NCBI RefSeq assembly: GCF_007625205.1
Contig: NZ_VMNI01000003.1
Location: forward strand, 202,139 to 266,138
Direction: 5' to 3'
DNA length: 64,000 bases
Source: Denitromonas ohlonensis
Lineage (GTDB): Bacteria; Pseudomonadota; Gammaproteobacteria; Burkholderiales; Rhodocyclaceae
In this document: positions 7,546 to 15,489 of the stretch, piece after piece
Numbering within the stretch: position 1 is the first letter of the stretch
Layout of the letters: each line of letters begins with the position of its first letter
Notes under the pieces: generated by a model
Seen by the model: only the letters and a program-made list of their open reading frames with translations
The model's database searches: none
Told to the model about the DNA's origin: nothing
Program-made: the position numbers and the translations under genes

Positions 7546-8373
7546 TTAAGGCAGATCGCTGCGGCGGAACAGCACGAAGCCGGTCGCGGCAGACAGGGTG
7601 CCAAGGAGCACAGGATAAACCACCGCGAAAATCTTGAAGCCGGCGACGCCGAACAGATCGAGAATCACATAGGCCGAGGGGCCGAAGACGATCAGCTGCG
7701 GGTCGAACATCGACAGCGCGGCGGTGCGGAAAACCTGCAGCGGGTTGGCCAGCGCCAGGGTGATGGCAAACTCGGGCGCAACACGCGACTGAATCAGCAG
7801 GCCGAGCAGAATCAGGTCGAGGAAGAGCAGCATCACCAGCCAGGTGACGAAGGCCAGGCCTTGCGCGACGTCGGTGCTGCGCGCCAGTGTGGACAAGAGC
7901 ATGCCGATGCCGAGGAAGCACCAGCCCATGGCGGCGAGGATGGCGGTGTAGTAAAGGAACATGCCCCAGGGCACTTCGATTTCCTGGAACATCGCCCACA
8001 GCGCGGCACCGGCCATGGCGGCGAACACCGGCAGAAAGATGGAGATATAGCGCCCGACGATCTTGCCCCAGTACCAGGCCGACAGCGACACGGGCAGCGA
8101 GAGGAGGTATTCGAACACACCGGCTTCGCGGTCGCCGGCGACGGAGCGCACGGTGGTGATGAGCACGAAGATGGGCAGGATCGCCATGGCCAGCTGGATG
8201 TAGGTGACCAGCAGGCGCGACAGGCCGATGAAGCCGAGCACCCGCGATTCGGTCAGGCCAAAGGCAAACAGCAGCGCAACGATGCCGCCGAACACCAACG
8301 AGTAGATGAGGAACCAGCGCGAGCGCAGGGATTCGACCAAGTCGAGCTTGGCGGTGAGCCACAGGTGTTTCAT
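7546..8373 (-). CDS. nosY: NosY, ABC transporter permease for NosZ maturation
   Basis: 275 aa integral membrane protein with about six hydrophobic helices and the ABC-2 permease pattern (RSVAGDREAGVFEYLLSLPV near residues 70-90). NosY pairs with the NosF ATPase and NosD in assembling the Cu centre of nitrous oxide reductase. The ATG follows the nosL stop directly (TAAATG), so translation is coupled. Gene order here is F-L-Y rather than the more usual F-Y-L. Confidence 0.92.
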   Translation of the reverse strand: MKHLWLTAKLDLVESLRSRWFLIYSLVFGGIVALLFAFGLTESRVLGFIGLSRLLVTYIQLAMAILPIFVLITTVRSVAGDREAGVFEYLLSLPVSLSAWYWGKIVGRYISIFLPVFAAMAGAALWAMFQEIEVPWGMFLYYTAILAAMGWCFLGIGMLLSTLARSTDVAQGLAFVTWLVMLLFLDLILLGLLIQSRVAPEFAITLALANPLQVFRTAALSMFDPQLIVFGPSAYVILDLFGVAGFKIFAVVYPVLLGTLSAATGFVLFRRSDLP

Positions 8374-8820
8374 TTACTTGCCTCGCGCCAGCACGTACTG
8401 CTTGGCTTCTTCGTAGGACATGTCGCCCGGATTGGGGATGGTGGTGGCACCGAGGCCGTAGCCCATCGGCGTGATCTTGCCGCCAAAATAACGGGCCTTG
8501 AAGGCGTCAATCCACAAGGTGGTTTTGTAGTCGGTGACCCAGAATTCGATCTGGTCTTCGGGCCAGCCTTTCTCGCTCATGAAGATGATGGCGTCGCCGA
8601 AGTCGTCGAACTTGTGCGGCACTTTCTGGGGGTCGCGGATCTGGGCGGCAAAGCGGCGATCGGAGAGCACCATGTTGCAACGCTCGCAGGGGTCGCGATC
8701 CCATTTGACCTCGACCGGCCCGGTGTTCGGGTCGTCCGGCCCGCAGGCGGTCAGCAGGCTGCCGGCCAGCGGCACAGCGGCGAGCGCGCCGATCTGGCGG
8801 AAAAAGTGGCGTCGGCTCAT
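8374..8820 (-). CDS. nosL: NosL, copper-binding lipoprotein
   Basis: 148 aa. The signal has an RR pair (SRRHFFRQIG) and a lipobox ending LLTAC, so the protein is an outer- or inner-membrane anchored lipoprotein facing the periplasm. The Cu(I) site CERCNM is present, followed by the conserved DDFGDAIIFM region and the C-terminal GYGLGATTIPN. NosL delivers copper for the NosZ catalytic site. The start ATG at 8820 overlaps the nosF stop (ATGA). A longer in-frame start at 8970 lies inside nosF and was rejected. Confidence 0.94.
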   Translation of the reverse strand: MSRRHFFRQIGALAAVPLAGSLLTACGPDDPNTGPVEVKWDRDPCERCNMVLSDRRFAAQIRDPQKVPHKFDDFGDAIIFMSEKGWPEDQIEFWVTDYKTTLWIDAFKARYFGGKITPMGYGLGATTIPNPGDMSYEEAKQYVLARGK

Positions 8821-9689
8821 TGCAGGGTGACTCCCGGATCGAGCTCGACCATGTCGATGCCCTTGAGCAGGCCCACATAGCGCGAGAGCATGCCGAGGAA
8901 GCGCAGACGGTCGGGGCCCGCCACCAGCCCGTGCCACTCCATGCCCTCGCCCACGTCGGTGAAGCTCCACTCGCTCAGGGCCCGGGCAATGGCGTCATCC
9001 GCACGATGCAGACGCAGTTTGGTGTTGAGCATGGCGGCGAGATTCGAGTCGTCGGCCACGCGGTCGTCGAGCACCACCTTACCCATGTCCATTTCGATCA
9101 CACGATTGACCAACTGCGCCACTTCGTCGAGACGGTGGCTGGAGATGATCATCGAGGTGTTTTCAATCCGCTCGGCGAGCAGACTGAAGAAAATGTGCCG
9201 GGCTTCGGGATCGAGGTTGGCGGCGGGCTCGTCGAGCACCAGCACTTTCACGTCGCGTCCGAGCGCGATGGCGATCAGCAGCTTTTGCTTCATGCCGCCC
9301 GAGAGGCGATTGAAGGGGCGGTTGCGCAGTTCTTCGATATTCAGGCCGAGCCGGGTGCCGATGATCTCGATCCGCTTGGGGTCGCTATTGCACACCGCGG
9401 CGGCAAACGTGACCAACTGGCCGACCGGCATCTTGAGCGGCGGCGGCAATTGCGGCACGAAGCCGATCTTGCCGAGCACGCTGGCGCGCTGCTTGCGCGG
9501 CGATTCGCCATCGACCAGCACCTCGCCGTCGAAGGTGTACTCACCCAGCAGACAACGGATCAAGGTGGTCTTGCCGGCACCGTTGGAGCCGATCAGGGCA
9601 ATACGCTCGCCAGTGGCGATGTCCAGCGTCACGCCGTCGAGGACGGGGTGACGCCGGAACAGTTTTTTGACGCTATCGAAACGAATCAT
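8817..9689 (-). CDS. nosF: NosF, ABC transporter ATPase
   Basis: 290 aa cytoplasmic ATPase. Walker A GSNGAGKTT, signature RLSGGMKQK, Walker B VKVLVLDEPAANLDPEA and the switch histidine (ISSHR) are all intact. It powers NosY, and with NosD is needed for copper or sulfur loading of NosZ. The start is the ATG at 9689, 10 bases after the nosH stop; an earlier in-frame start inside nosH was rejected because the family begins with MIRFDSV-like sequence. Confidence 0.94.
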   Translation of the reverse strand: MIRFDSVKKLFRRHPVLDGVTLDIATGERIALIGSNGAGKTTLIRCLLGEYTFDGEVLVDGESPRKQRASVLGKIGFVPQLPPPLKMPVGQLVTFAAAVCNSDPKRIEIIGTRLGLNIEELRNRPFNRLSGGMKQKLLIAIALGRDVKVLVLDEPAANLDPEARHIFFSLLAERIENTSMIISSHRLDEVAQLVNRVIEMDMGKVVLDDRVADDSNLAAMLNTKLRLHRADDAIARALSEWSFTDVGEGMEWHGLVAGPDRLRFLGMLSRYVGLLKGIDMVELDPGVTLQ

Positions 9690-9699
9690 CCGGGGTCGC

Positions 9700-10668
9700 T
9701 TAAAGCAGCTTGTTAAGCCCCTTGACCTCGAACTTGAGGGCACCGCTGGGGCAGGTATCCACGCACAGACCGCAGCGGGTGCAGTCGGGTCCGATCGGGA
9801 CTTTGACGTCCGGCGAGCGGCCCTTGATGACAACTTCGAGCACGTGGGGCACGAGGCACACTTTGCGGCAGTCGCCCTCGTGGAAGCAATGATTTAGGTC
9901 ATACACCACGCGCACAGGCGAGATCACGCCGACTGCGCCGTAGGTCAGCCCGATGGGGCAGACATACCGGCACCAGGCGCGACGAGAATATACCACCTCG
10001 AACACCAGCAGCAGCGCGACCCAGCCCAGCGCCAGGCTGGGGCCATAAATGAGTGCGCGACTGAGGATACCGGTCGGCGACAGGGTTTCGAAAACGGTGA
10101 AGCCGGTGACGATCGCCAGCAGCGAGAACAGCACCCACATCACGGTGCGGGCACCGCGATGGAACTCATGGTCGGTGACGAGCTTCTTGGCCACCAGCTT
10201 GAGGTGCAGCTTTTCGAACAGTTCGGCCACCAGGTGATAGGGACACACCCAGGAACAGAAACTGCGCCCGCCCAGTGCCGCCCACAGCAGGAACACCGTG
10301 GCCGTGCCAATGAACAGGTTCACGATGATGTGCTTGTGCGCCAGCATCACCTGCAAGGCCGAGTTCAGATCGATGAGGTGAAAGCCGACAAAGCGCGAGG
10401 CGGTGAGCGCACCTTCGAGGATCTGGATGTCGAGCCAGAACGAGAAGGTGAACAGGATGTTCACCAGAATCAGCACTGTCCAGCGACGGTTGCGCCAAGT
10501 GTTCTTTTCGAGGGCATGGTCGCGCACATGCTGCTTCATGGCCTCGAAGTCATCCTTGGTCAGGCGCTTCATTTTGTGAATTTTCTGGGCTTCCGGCGTG
10601 ATTTCCACCGGTTTTTTCGGCGCCTGGCCCAGCATGAGCATGATCTGCTCTAGAAATCGGCCTTTCAT
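9700..10668 (-). CDS. nosH: NosH, membrane iron-sulfur protein (NapH family)
   Basis: 322 aa polytopic membrane protein of the NapH type. The two cytoplasmic-side cysteine motifs FCSWVCPYHL and WCRYVCPIGL are present. They are followed by a C-terminal ferredoxin-like region with CTRCGLCVDTCP and a second, partial cluster (GDCRKVC). In clade II nos clusters NosG and NosH are thought to form a quinol dehydrogenase feeding the periplasmic cytochromes. The ATG at 10668 has a good GGAGG site and overlaps the nosG stop (ATGA). Confidence 0.9.
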   Translation of the reverse strand: MKGRFLEQIMLMLGQAPKKPVEITPEAQKIHKMKRLTKDDFEAMKQHVRDHALEKNTWRNRRWTVLILVNILFTFSFWLDIQILEGALTASRFVGFHLIDLNSALQVMLAHKHIIVNLFIGTATVFLLWAALGGRSFCSWVCPYHLVAELFEKLHLKLVAKKLVTDHEFHRGARTVMWVLFSLLAIVTGFTVFETLSPTGILSRALIYGPSLALGWVALLLVFEVVYSRRAWCRYVCPIGLTYGAVGVISPVRVVYDLNHCFHEGDCRKVCLVPHVLEVVIKGRSPDVKVPIGPDCTRCGLCVDTCPSGALKFEVKGLNKLL

Positions 10669-11573
10669 GCTTCGCCCTCCCACACTGCCCGCGAATCAAC
10701 CACGATGGCGGTCGGCTCCACGGGGCAGATCATTTCACACACGCCACAGCCCACGCATTGCTCCATCACCACCGGGATGCCGCGCTTGCTGCCGTCGGCG
10801 GCTTCGGTCACTTCCAGGCGAATGGCGTCCTGAATCGGGCACTCGGTGACACACAGGTCGCACAGATCGCGCTCATAGGGGTGGTCGGCCACCGGAATGG
10901 GCGCCCAGCGATCCACGTCCATGTAGCGCATCTGCCCGGTGAAGTCGGCGCCACGCGCCGGCCCCTTGAAGCCCTTGCCCTGCGTCGCCAGACAGGCCTC
11001 GGGACGCGACAGACGCGCAAGACCGGCACGCTCGATCAGGTTGAGCGTGGGCTCGGGGTCGTTGGCCTTGGCCTTGAGTACCGGCTTATGCGCCAGTTCT
11101 GCGCCGGGGCGGATCTTCAGGAAATCGGGCTTGCGATAGACCAGCGAACCGGTCGGACAGGCCAGAATGCACTGCACCGCATCGCAGGAGAAATCACAGG
11201 CCTGCTTGCGCGAGTCGATATGCGGCACGCCCAGGCCAAAGCCATCGGTGATGTCACCGAGCACGATCGCTTCGACCGGACACACCTGAACGCACTGACC
11301 GCACTTGATACAGGACGACAGAAAATCGTTTTCGTCCAGCGCACCGGGTGGGCGCAGGCGGGGATTGTCGGCCTGCGCGGCCACTGGCAGATAGCCGGCC
11401 AGCCCCGCGCCGACCACACCAGTGCTCATCACCGCGGTGCGAATGAATCGCCGTCGCGCCTCGAGCGCCCGGGCGTTCGAGCGCGGTGCAGCGCCGCCCT
11501 TTTTGGCACGGGGTGCGGCCGCAGCGTCAGACTCGGCCGGCACGGCCGGACCGGATTCGGTCTCCTGGCTCAT
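10665..11573 (-). CDS. nosG: NosG, Tat-exported ferredoxin (NapG family)
   Basis: 302 aa. After an unusual Ala/Lys-rich leader of about 40 residues comes a Tat-like signal (RRRFIRTAVMS), then four iron-sulfur binding motifs: CIKCGQCVQVCP, CDFSCDAVQCILACP, CDLCVTECP and CVGCGVCEMICP. It is the periplasmic partner of NosH in the presumed quinol-to-cytochrome route. The ATG at 11573 overlaps the nosD stop (ATGA). Its paralogue NapG lies in the nap operon of the same window. Confidence 0.9.
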   Translation of the reverse strand: MSQETESGPAVPAESDAAAAPRAKKGGAAPRSNARALEARRRFIRTAVMSTGVVGAGLAGYLPVAAQADNPRLRPPGALDENDFLSSCIKCGQCVQVCPVEAIVLGDITDGFGLGVPHIDSRKQACDFSCDAVQCILACPTGSLVYRKPDFLKIRPGAELAHKPVLKAKANDPEPTLNLIERAGLARLSRPEACLATQGKGFKGPARGADFTGQMRYMDVDRWAPIPVADHPYERDLCDLCVTECPIQDAIRLEVTEAADGSKRGIPVVMEQCVGCGVCEMICPVEPTAIVVDSRAVWEGEA

Positions 11574-13027
11574 GATCTTGCCTCTTTGGGGTTGTAGAAC
11601 AGCGGTGCGTCGTCCTTGAGCAACAGCACAGGGCTGGTGAAGGGCGCGAGCCGTTCCAGAAAATCGAGCGCCTCGAGCATGGGCGCATTCTTGAAAAAGC
11701 GGGCGTAGGGCTGCTCCATCCACAGCTGATCGGTGAAGGCGTACAGCTCGTAAGGCGTATCGCCCACACGATCGGTATTGCGGTCAAAGCCTTGGTAATC
11801 GTCCCAGTAGTTGCCGTGCCACTTGCTCTTGGTGGCGGCGCCGGCACCGCCGACGGCGATCTGCGACAGATTGCCTTCGAAGACGTTGCCGCTCACCTCG
11901 GTACCGCCGATGTCGGAGGTGAACTGAATGCCGATGCCGTTGTAGGCGATACGGTTGCCGCGGATGGTTACGGTGCTGTCGGGCTCAAAGGGCGAGATGT
12001 CACTGCCGATACCGACTGCGCAGTAGATGATCTCGTTGCCTTCGATAATCACATCCGAGGCTTCCTTCATGCCGACCGCCATGCCGGTGGCGCCATTGGC
12101 CTGCGAAATGACGTTGTTGCGGATGGTCGAGTAGCCGGCATACATGACGTATACGCCCACCGAGTTTTCGTAGTACTTGTTGCCCTCCACCAGATTGCGG
12201 TTGGCGAACATGAAGTGCAGCGAGTAGCGGGAGCGTCGGCCGAGGTTGTTGCGGAAGATGTTGTCGTTCGAGTACCAGGCCACCACGTCACGTGAATCGA
12301 CAACCTCGTTGCCCTCCACCAGATTGTGATGGCTCGACCACAGCCGGATACCGTCGCCTCGCAGACCCAGCTCAGCGGGCTTGGAGCTGATGTAGCTATT
12401 GCGCAGGGTGTTGTGGTTCGCTTGCTTGAGATCGACCCCAAACAGGCAATCATCCATCCGGATCGATTCGAACAGGCCGTGCTGGCCGCGCACATTCAGA
12501 CAGGCGTCGTCCGAGTCGTGCGACCCGCCAGAGCCGGTCAGGTGCAGCCCTCGCAAGGTCACGCCCGCCGCCTGCACGACCATCACGGTACCGCTGCCGC
12601 CACCATGAATCACGACCTTGCCATCGCCTTCGATGGTGAGCGTCTTGTCGACCAGCACCGGGCCGGCGTAGTCGCCGGGCGGCACCTTGAGCACACTGCC
12701 GACCGGCGCCGCATCCACCAGGGTCTGGAACCAGGGCATGTCGGTGCGATTGGGCGCGGTCGGCTTGGGCGCCGGCCGGCTGGAATCGCCCCAGGAGTCG
12801 GCAGCCGATTCGCTCGGCGCCTCTTTTTCCATGCCGGCGCCAGGAAACGCCACCCGGGGATCAAACGGCTCGGCCGGCCCCGCCTTGGGCGCCTCTCCGG
12901 CCGCCTTCAGGCCCGAGGCCTTGAGTTTGTCGAGAATCGAATCGACATCGGCCAGGGCGATGGTTTGCGGGAACAGCGAACCAGCGAGCACCGCGACAAC
13001 CGGCAAAAGCCGCGCCAGGGTTTTCAC
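11570..13027 (-). CDS. nosD: NosD, periplasmic beta-helix maturation protein
   Basis: 485 aa. A Sec signal (about 1-26) is followed by an insertion-rich linker and then parallel beta-helix repeats rich in asparagine (NTLRNSYIS, LVEGNEVVDS, NNVISQANG, VIIEGNEIIY, GNRIAYNGIG). NosD is required for assembly of the NosZ copper-sulfur cluster. The start is a GTG at 13027 overlapping the nosB TGA (GTGA), and the reading begins VKTLARLLPVV as a signal peptide should. The longer in-frame start at 13084 lies within nosB and was rejected. Confidence 0.93.
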   Translation of the reverse strand: MKTLARLLPVVAVLAGSLFPQTIALADVDSILDKLKASGLKAAGEAPKAGPAEPFDPRVAFPGAGMEKEAPSESAADSWGDSSRPAPKPTAPNRTDMPWFQTLVDAAPVGSVLKVPPGDYAGPVLVDKTLTIEGDGKVVIHGGGSGTVMVVQAAGVTLRGLHLTGSGGSHDSDDACLNVRGQHGLFESIRMDDCLFGVDLKQANHNTLRNSYISSKPAELGLRGDGIRLWSSHHNLVEGNEVVDSRDVVAWYSNDNIFRNNLGRRSRYSLHFMFANRNLVEGNKYYENSVGVYVMYAGYSTIRNNVISQANGATGMAVGMKEASDVIIEGNEIIYCAVGIGSDISPFEPDSTVTIRGNRIAYNGIGIQFTSDIGGTEVSGNVFEGNLSQIAVGGAGAATKSKWHGNYWDDYQGFDRNTDRVGDTPYELYAFTDQLWMEQPYARFFKNAPMLEALDFLERLAPFTSPVLLLKDDAPLFYNPKEARS

Positions 13028-14034
13028 TCGGCCGTCCCCTCTCGCATCTGCTTGCGACGCAGCAGCGTGGCCAGCAACAGGCACAGGCTCATGATCACCA
13101 CCAGCAGATAGCCCCAGTAGGGATAGGAATAGGTAGAGAACTGCGCCACCTTACCCACGCCGAACACCGTCGGCATGAAGGGTTTGACGGTAAATGCGCC
13201 CCACGGGTGCAGGTTGTGGCCGAAGAACCACAGCCAGCCCGCGTAGTCGATGACGAAGAAGATCGGCAGGAGCGCAGGCACAAAGGCCAGCAGCAAGGAA
13301 AAGCCACGGATCTTCCAGACACCGACCCACACCACGGCCATCGCCGCCATCAGGCCCACCGCCACGCCAGTGGTCACACTCTTGAGCATGCTGCCCCACT
13401 CGGCAATGCGCTCGGGTTCATTGAAGAACGCACCGGCCTCGCCCATGTAGTACTCGGCGTAGGACTGCAGCTTGCCCATCACGAACAGCTCGCCGACCAT
13501 CCAGGCGGCGACCGCGGCGAAACCGATGGCCATCACGGTCAGGCGCGCCTTGCGTTTGGCCATCGCGAAGCCGAGCAGCATCACCCCGAAGAAACCGAAG
13601 ATGTAGCGCGACACCTGCCGCTCGACGGGCGCGCCGATGCCGATCGGGTGCATGCCGACGTAGTGGTTGATGGTGTTCATCTCGTGCACGCAGTCGAGGG
13701 CCTCGGCGTTCTTATTGACGTCGGTCTTCTGCTTTTTCTGGGCTTCGAGAATCGGGTTGTAGCGCTCTTTCTGGGAGCCGAGGTCTTCCTGGAAGGTCTC
13801 GGTCATCAGACGGCTGGTTTTCGGTGCCGTGCTGCAGCCGTTCTCCACGCCGGTAAAGCTGAAGTGGATGCGGATACCATCGGGAAAGGCGTCTTCCGGG
13901 TAGTTGGGCGCGGTCAGCGCGACCCACCAGGTCGGCGAAAAATAGGCGCCGATCATCAGCACCAGAGCGATCAGGGTCAATCCGCGCACGATCAGCGATT
14001 GCTTGCTCGCAGCGGCAGTGTTTTGGGGTTGCAT
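13024..14034 (-). CDS. nosB: NosB, clade II-specific membrane protein
   Basis: 336 aa membrane protein with a helix at about 15-35, a periplasmic loop of about 110 aa holding two cysteines (GVENGCSTA, ALDCVHEMN) and NHYVGMHPIGIG, then about five more helices. Family recognition rests on this layout and its place between the nos cytochromes and nosD; nosB is the marker of clade II (atypical) N2O reductase clusters. Its exact role is unknown. Its stop overlaps the nosD start. A strong hairpin and a 185-base gap precede it. Confidence 0.85.
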   Translation of the reverse strand: MQPQNTAAASKQSLIVRGLTLIALVLMIGAYFSPTWWVALTAPNYPEDAFPDGIRIHFSFTGVENGCSTAPKTSRLMTETFQEDLGSQKERYNPILEAQKKQKTDVNKNAEALDCVHEMNTINHYVGMHPIGIGAPVERQVSRYIFGFFGVMLLGFAMAKRKARLTVMAIGFAAVAAWMVGELFVMGKLQSYAEYYMGEAGAFFNEPERIAEWGSMLKSVTTGVAVGLMAAMAVVWVGVWKIRGFSLLLAFVPALLPIFFVIDYAGWLWFFGHNLHPWGAFTVKPFMPTVFGVGKVAQFSTYSYPYWGYLLVVIMSLCLLLATLLRRKQMREGTAE

Positions 14035-14177
14035 ACGTTCACCGTGTCGTTGGAAGTCCCGTCGCGGTGTGGTGCCAGCACCATGGACACAGTGCGCCCG
14101 ATCGGGACGGGGTCCGTCCGGGCGCTTTCGGCGCCAATGATTATTGTTGTCGCGCGATCATTCATGTCGCGCTGAAC

Positions 14178-14210
14178 CCCGACACCGCGACCACCGGTCG
14201 CGATGTCGGG
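14178..14210. other. strong intercistronic hairpin in nos cluster
   Basis: Arms of 15 bases (CCCGACACCGCGACC and GGTCGCGATGTCGGG) pair almost perfectly around a 3-base loop, between the diheme cytochrome and nosB. There is no T-tract on the transcribed strand, so it is more likely an RNA-stability or processing element than a terminator. Confidence 0.6.
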
Positions 14211-14219
14211 AATGTAGCA

Positions 14220-14933
14220 TTACTTACACATGCTGCCCGGCATCTTCAGGCTGGACTGGTAAGCCGAAATCGCCACCAGATCCTTGTCCGAATACTTGGA
14301 GATGATTTTCACCATGTCCGGGTTGGCATTGCGGCGGTGACCGTCGCGAATTTCGGTCATCTGACGCAGCAGGTAGGCATAGTGCTGACCGGCGATCACC
14401 GGGTAGAACTTGTCCTTCACGCCCTCGCCGTTTTCGCCATGGCATTCCTGGCACTCTTTCTTGTACAGGGTGCGGCCCTTGGCGATCTGCAGCATCTTGT
14501 CGGCTTCGTCGTACTTGCCATGATCGACCGGCACGCACAGGCTTTCAATGTAGGCGGAGACGTCGGCCAGGTCCTGCGCGTCGGTCATGGTTGCGGCAAA
14601 CGGATACATGGTCGGGTTGTCACGCAGGCCGGCGCGGATGTCGGCCATCTGCTTGATCAGCACGGTCGAGTGCTGACCGGCCAGCTGCGGGAAGGTGCCG
14701 TCCGGACGGCCCGCGCCCGAGGGCAGGTGGCAGGCGCCACAGATCTCGTAGACTTCCTTGCCTTTTTTGACGTCGCCTTTCAGCGTCAGGGCTTCGTTCT
14801 TTTCGCCGCCCTCGGCGTTCCAGACATAGCCCTCGCCTTCGATACCGGTTTTCTTCGGTGCGGGGCCGCCGGCCGCCTGCACTGCGCCGACGGCAAATAC
14901 GGCCAGCGACGCTGCAATCAAAAACTGTTTCAT
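14220..14933 (-). CDS. nosC2: diheme cytochrome c (NosC2-like)
   Basis: 237 aa with a signal peptide (1-20). Two c-type heme sites are visible, CGACH and CQECH, in two cytochrome c-like halves, each with downstream ligand-type methionines (TMYPFAATM). This fits the periplasmic diheme carrier found in clade II nos clusters, taking electrons from NosGH towards NosZ. The start is the ATG at 14933, nine bases from a GGAGG site; the ATG three codons earlier (14942) sits only one or two bases from that site. Numbering as C2 follows size and is tentative. Confidence 0.85.
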   Translation of the reverse strand: MKQFLIAASLAVFAVGAVQAAGGPAPKKTGIEGEGYVWNAEGGEKNEALTLKGDVKKGKEVYEICGACHLPSGAGRPDGTFPQLAGQHSTVLIKQMADIRAGLRDNPTMYPFAATMTDAQDLADVSAYIESLCVPVDHGKYDEADKMLQIAKGRTLYKKECQECHGENGEGVKDKFYPVIAGQHYAYLLRQMTEIRDGHRRNANPDMVKIISKYSDKDLVAISAYQSSLKMPGSMCK

Positions 14934-15095
14934 GACTCTCATCCCTCCGAGGAGAATTAGTAATCGCTAAAGTACGCGAACATTCGCAAGCGTACGTTGA
15001 TACCCATCAAAAACTGCCCGCATGCGCCTGAAAGACAGACACCGTGGATCGGCCCGAAGGCCAATGCACGGTGCGGCACGAACAGCCGGAATCGC

Positions 15096-15407
15096 TCAGG
15101 GTGCCATTTTCGAGATGTAGTCGGCGAGCACCTTGATCTGTGCATCATCGACCAGGTGCATCACACCCTTCATCGCAGCCGTCTGGCCGTTGTTGCGCTT
15201 GCCGCTCTTGATGTCGGCCATCTGCGCTTCAAGATAAGCGGCATTCTGACCAGCGATCTTCGGGTAGTTCGGCATCAGGGTTTTCTTGCCGTCGGCGCCA
15301 TGACAGGCGGCGCAGGTCTTTGATGCGTAAAGCGCGGCGCCATCTTCGGCCAGCGCCGGCGTAGCCATCAGGCCGATCAATGCGGCGAATACTACTGCTT
15401 TCTTCAT
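15096..15407 (-). CDS. nosC1: monoheme cytochrome c (NosC1-like)
   Basis: 103 aa with a Sec signal (1-20, ATPALA). One heme site, CAACH, and a typical class I cytochrome c distal region with methionines (TAAMKGVMHLV). It is the first gene after nosZ, downstream of a terminator-like hairpin, and likely donates electrons to the NosZ CuA centre. The start is supported by GAGAGGG upstream. Confidence 0.87.
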   Translation of the reverse strand: MKKAVVFAALIGLMATPALAEDGAALYASKTCAACHGADGKKTLMPNYPKIAGQNAAYLEAQMADIKSGKRNNGQTAAMKGVMHLVDDAQIKVLADYISKMAP

Positions 15408-15432
15408 GGGTATTCCCTCTCGTAAATGAAAA

Positions 15433-15462
15433 ACCGGGGAGCAATAAATATCACTCCCCGGT
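15433..15462 (-). terminator. intrinsic terminator/attenuator after nosZ
   Basis: On the minus strand ACCGGGGAG pairs perfectly with CTCCCCGGT around a 12-base loop and runs straight into TTTTTC. It lies 27 bases past the nosZ stop and before the first cytochrome. It would make nosZ transcripts more abundant than those of the maturation genes. Confidence 0.8.
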
Positions 15463-15489
15463 CGGTACCGCTTTGGTTCAGGTCAAGAA

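Noticed and set aside
6880..8880. Long open frame on the plus strand (about 666 codons)
   Set aside because: It is antisense to the flavoprotein, tlpA, nosY and nosL genes; its composition is low-complexity (H, G, Q, R rich) and no domain is visible. High GC causes such frames.
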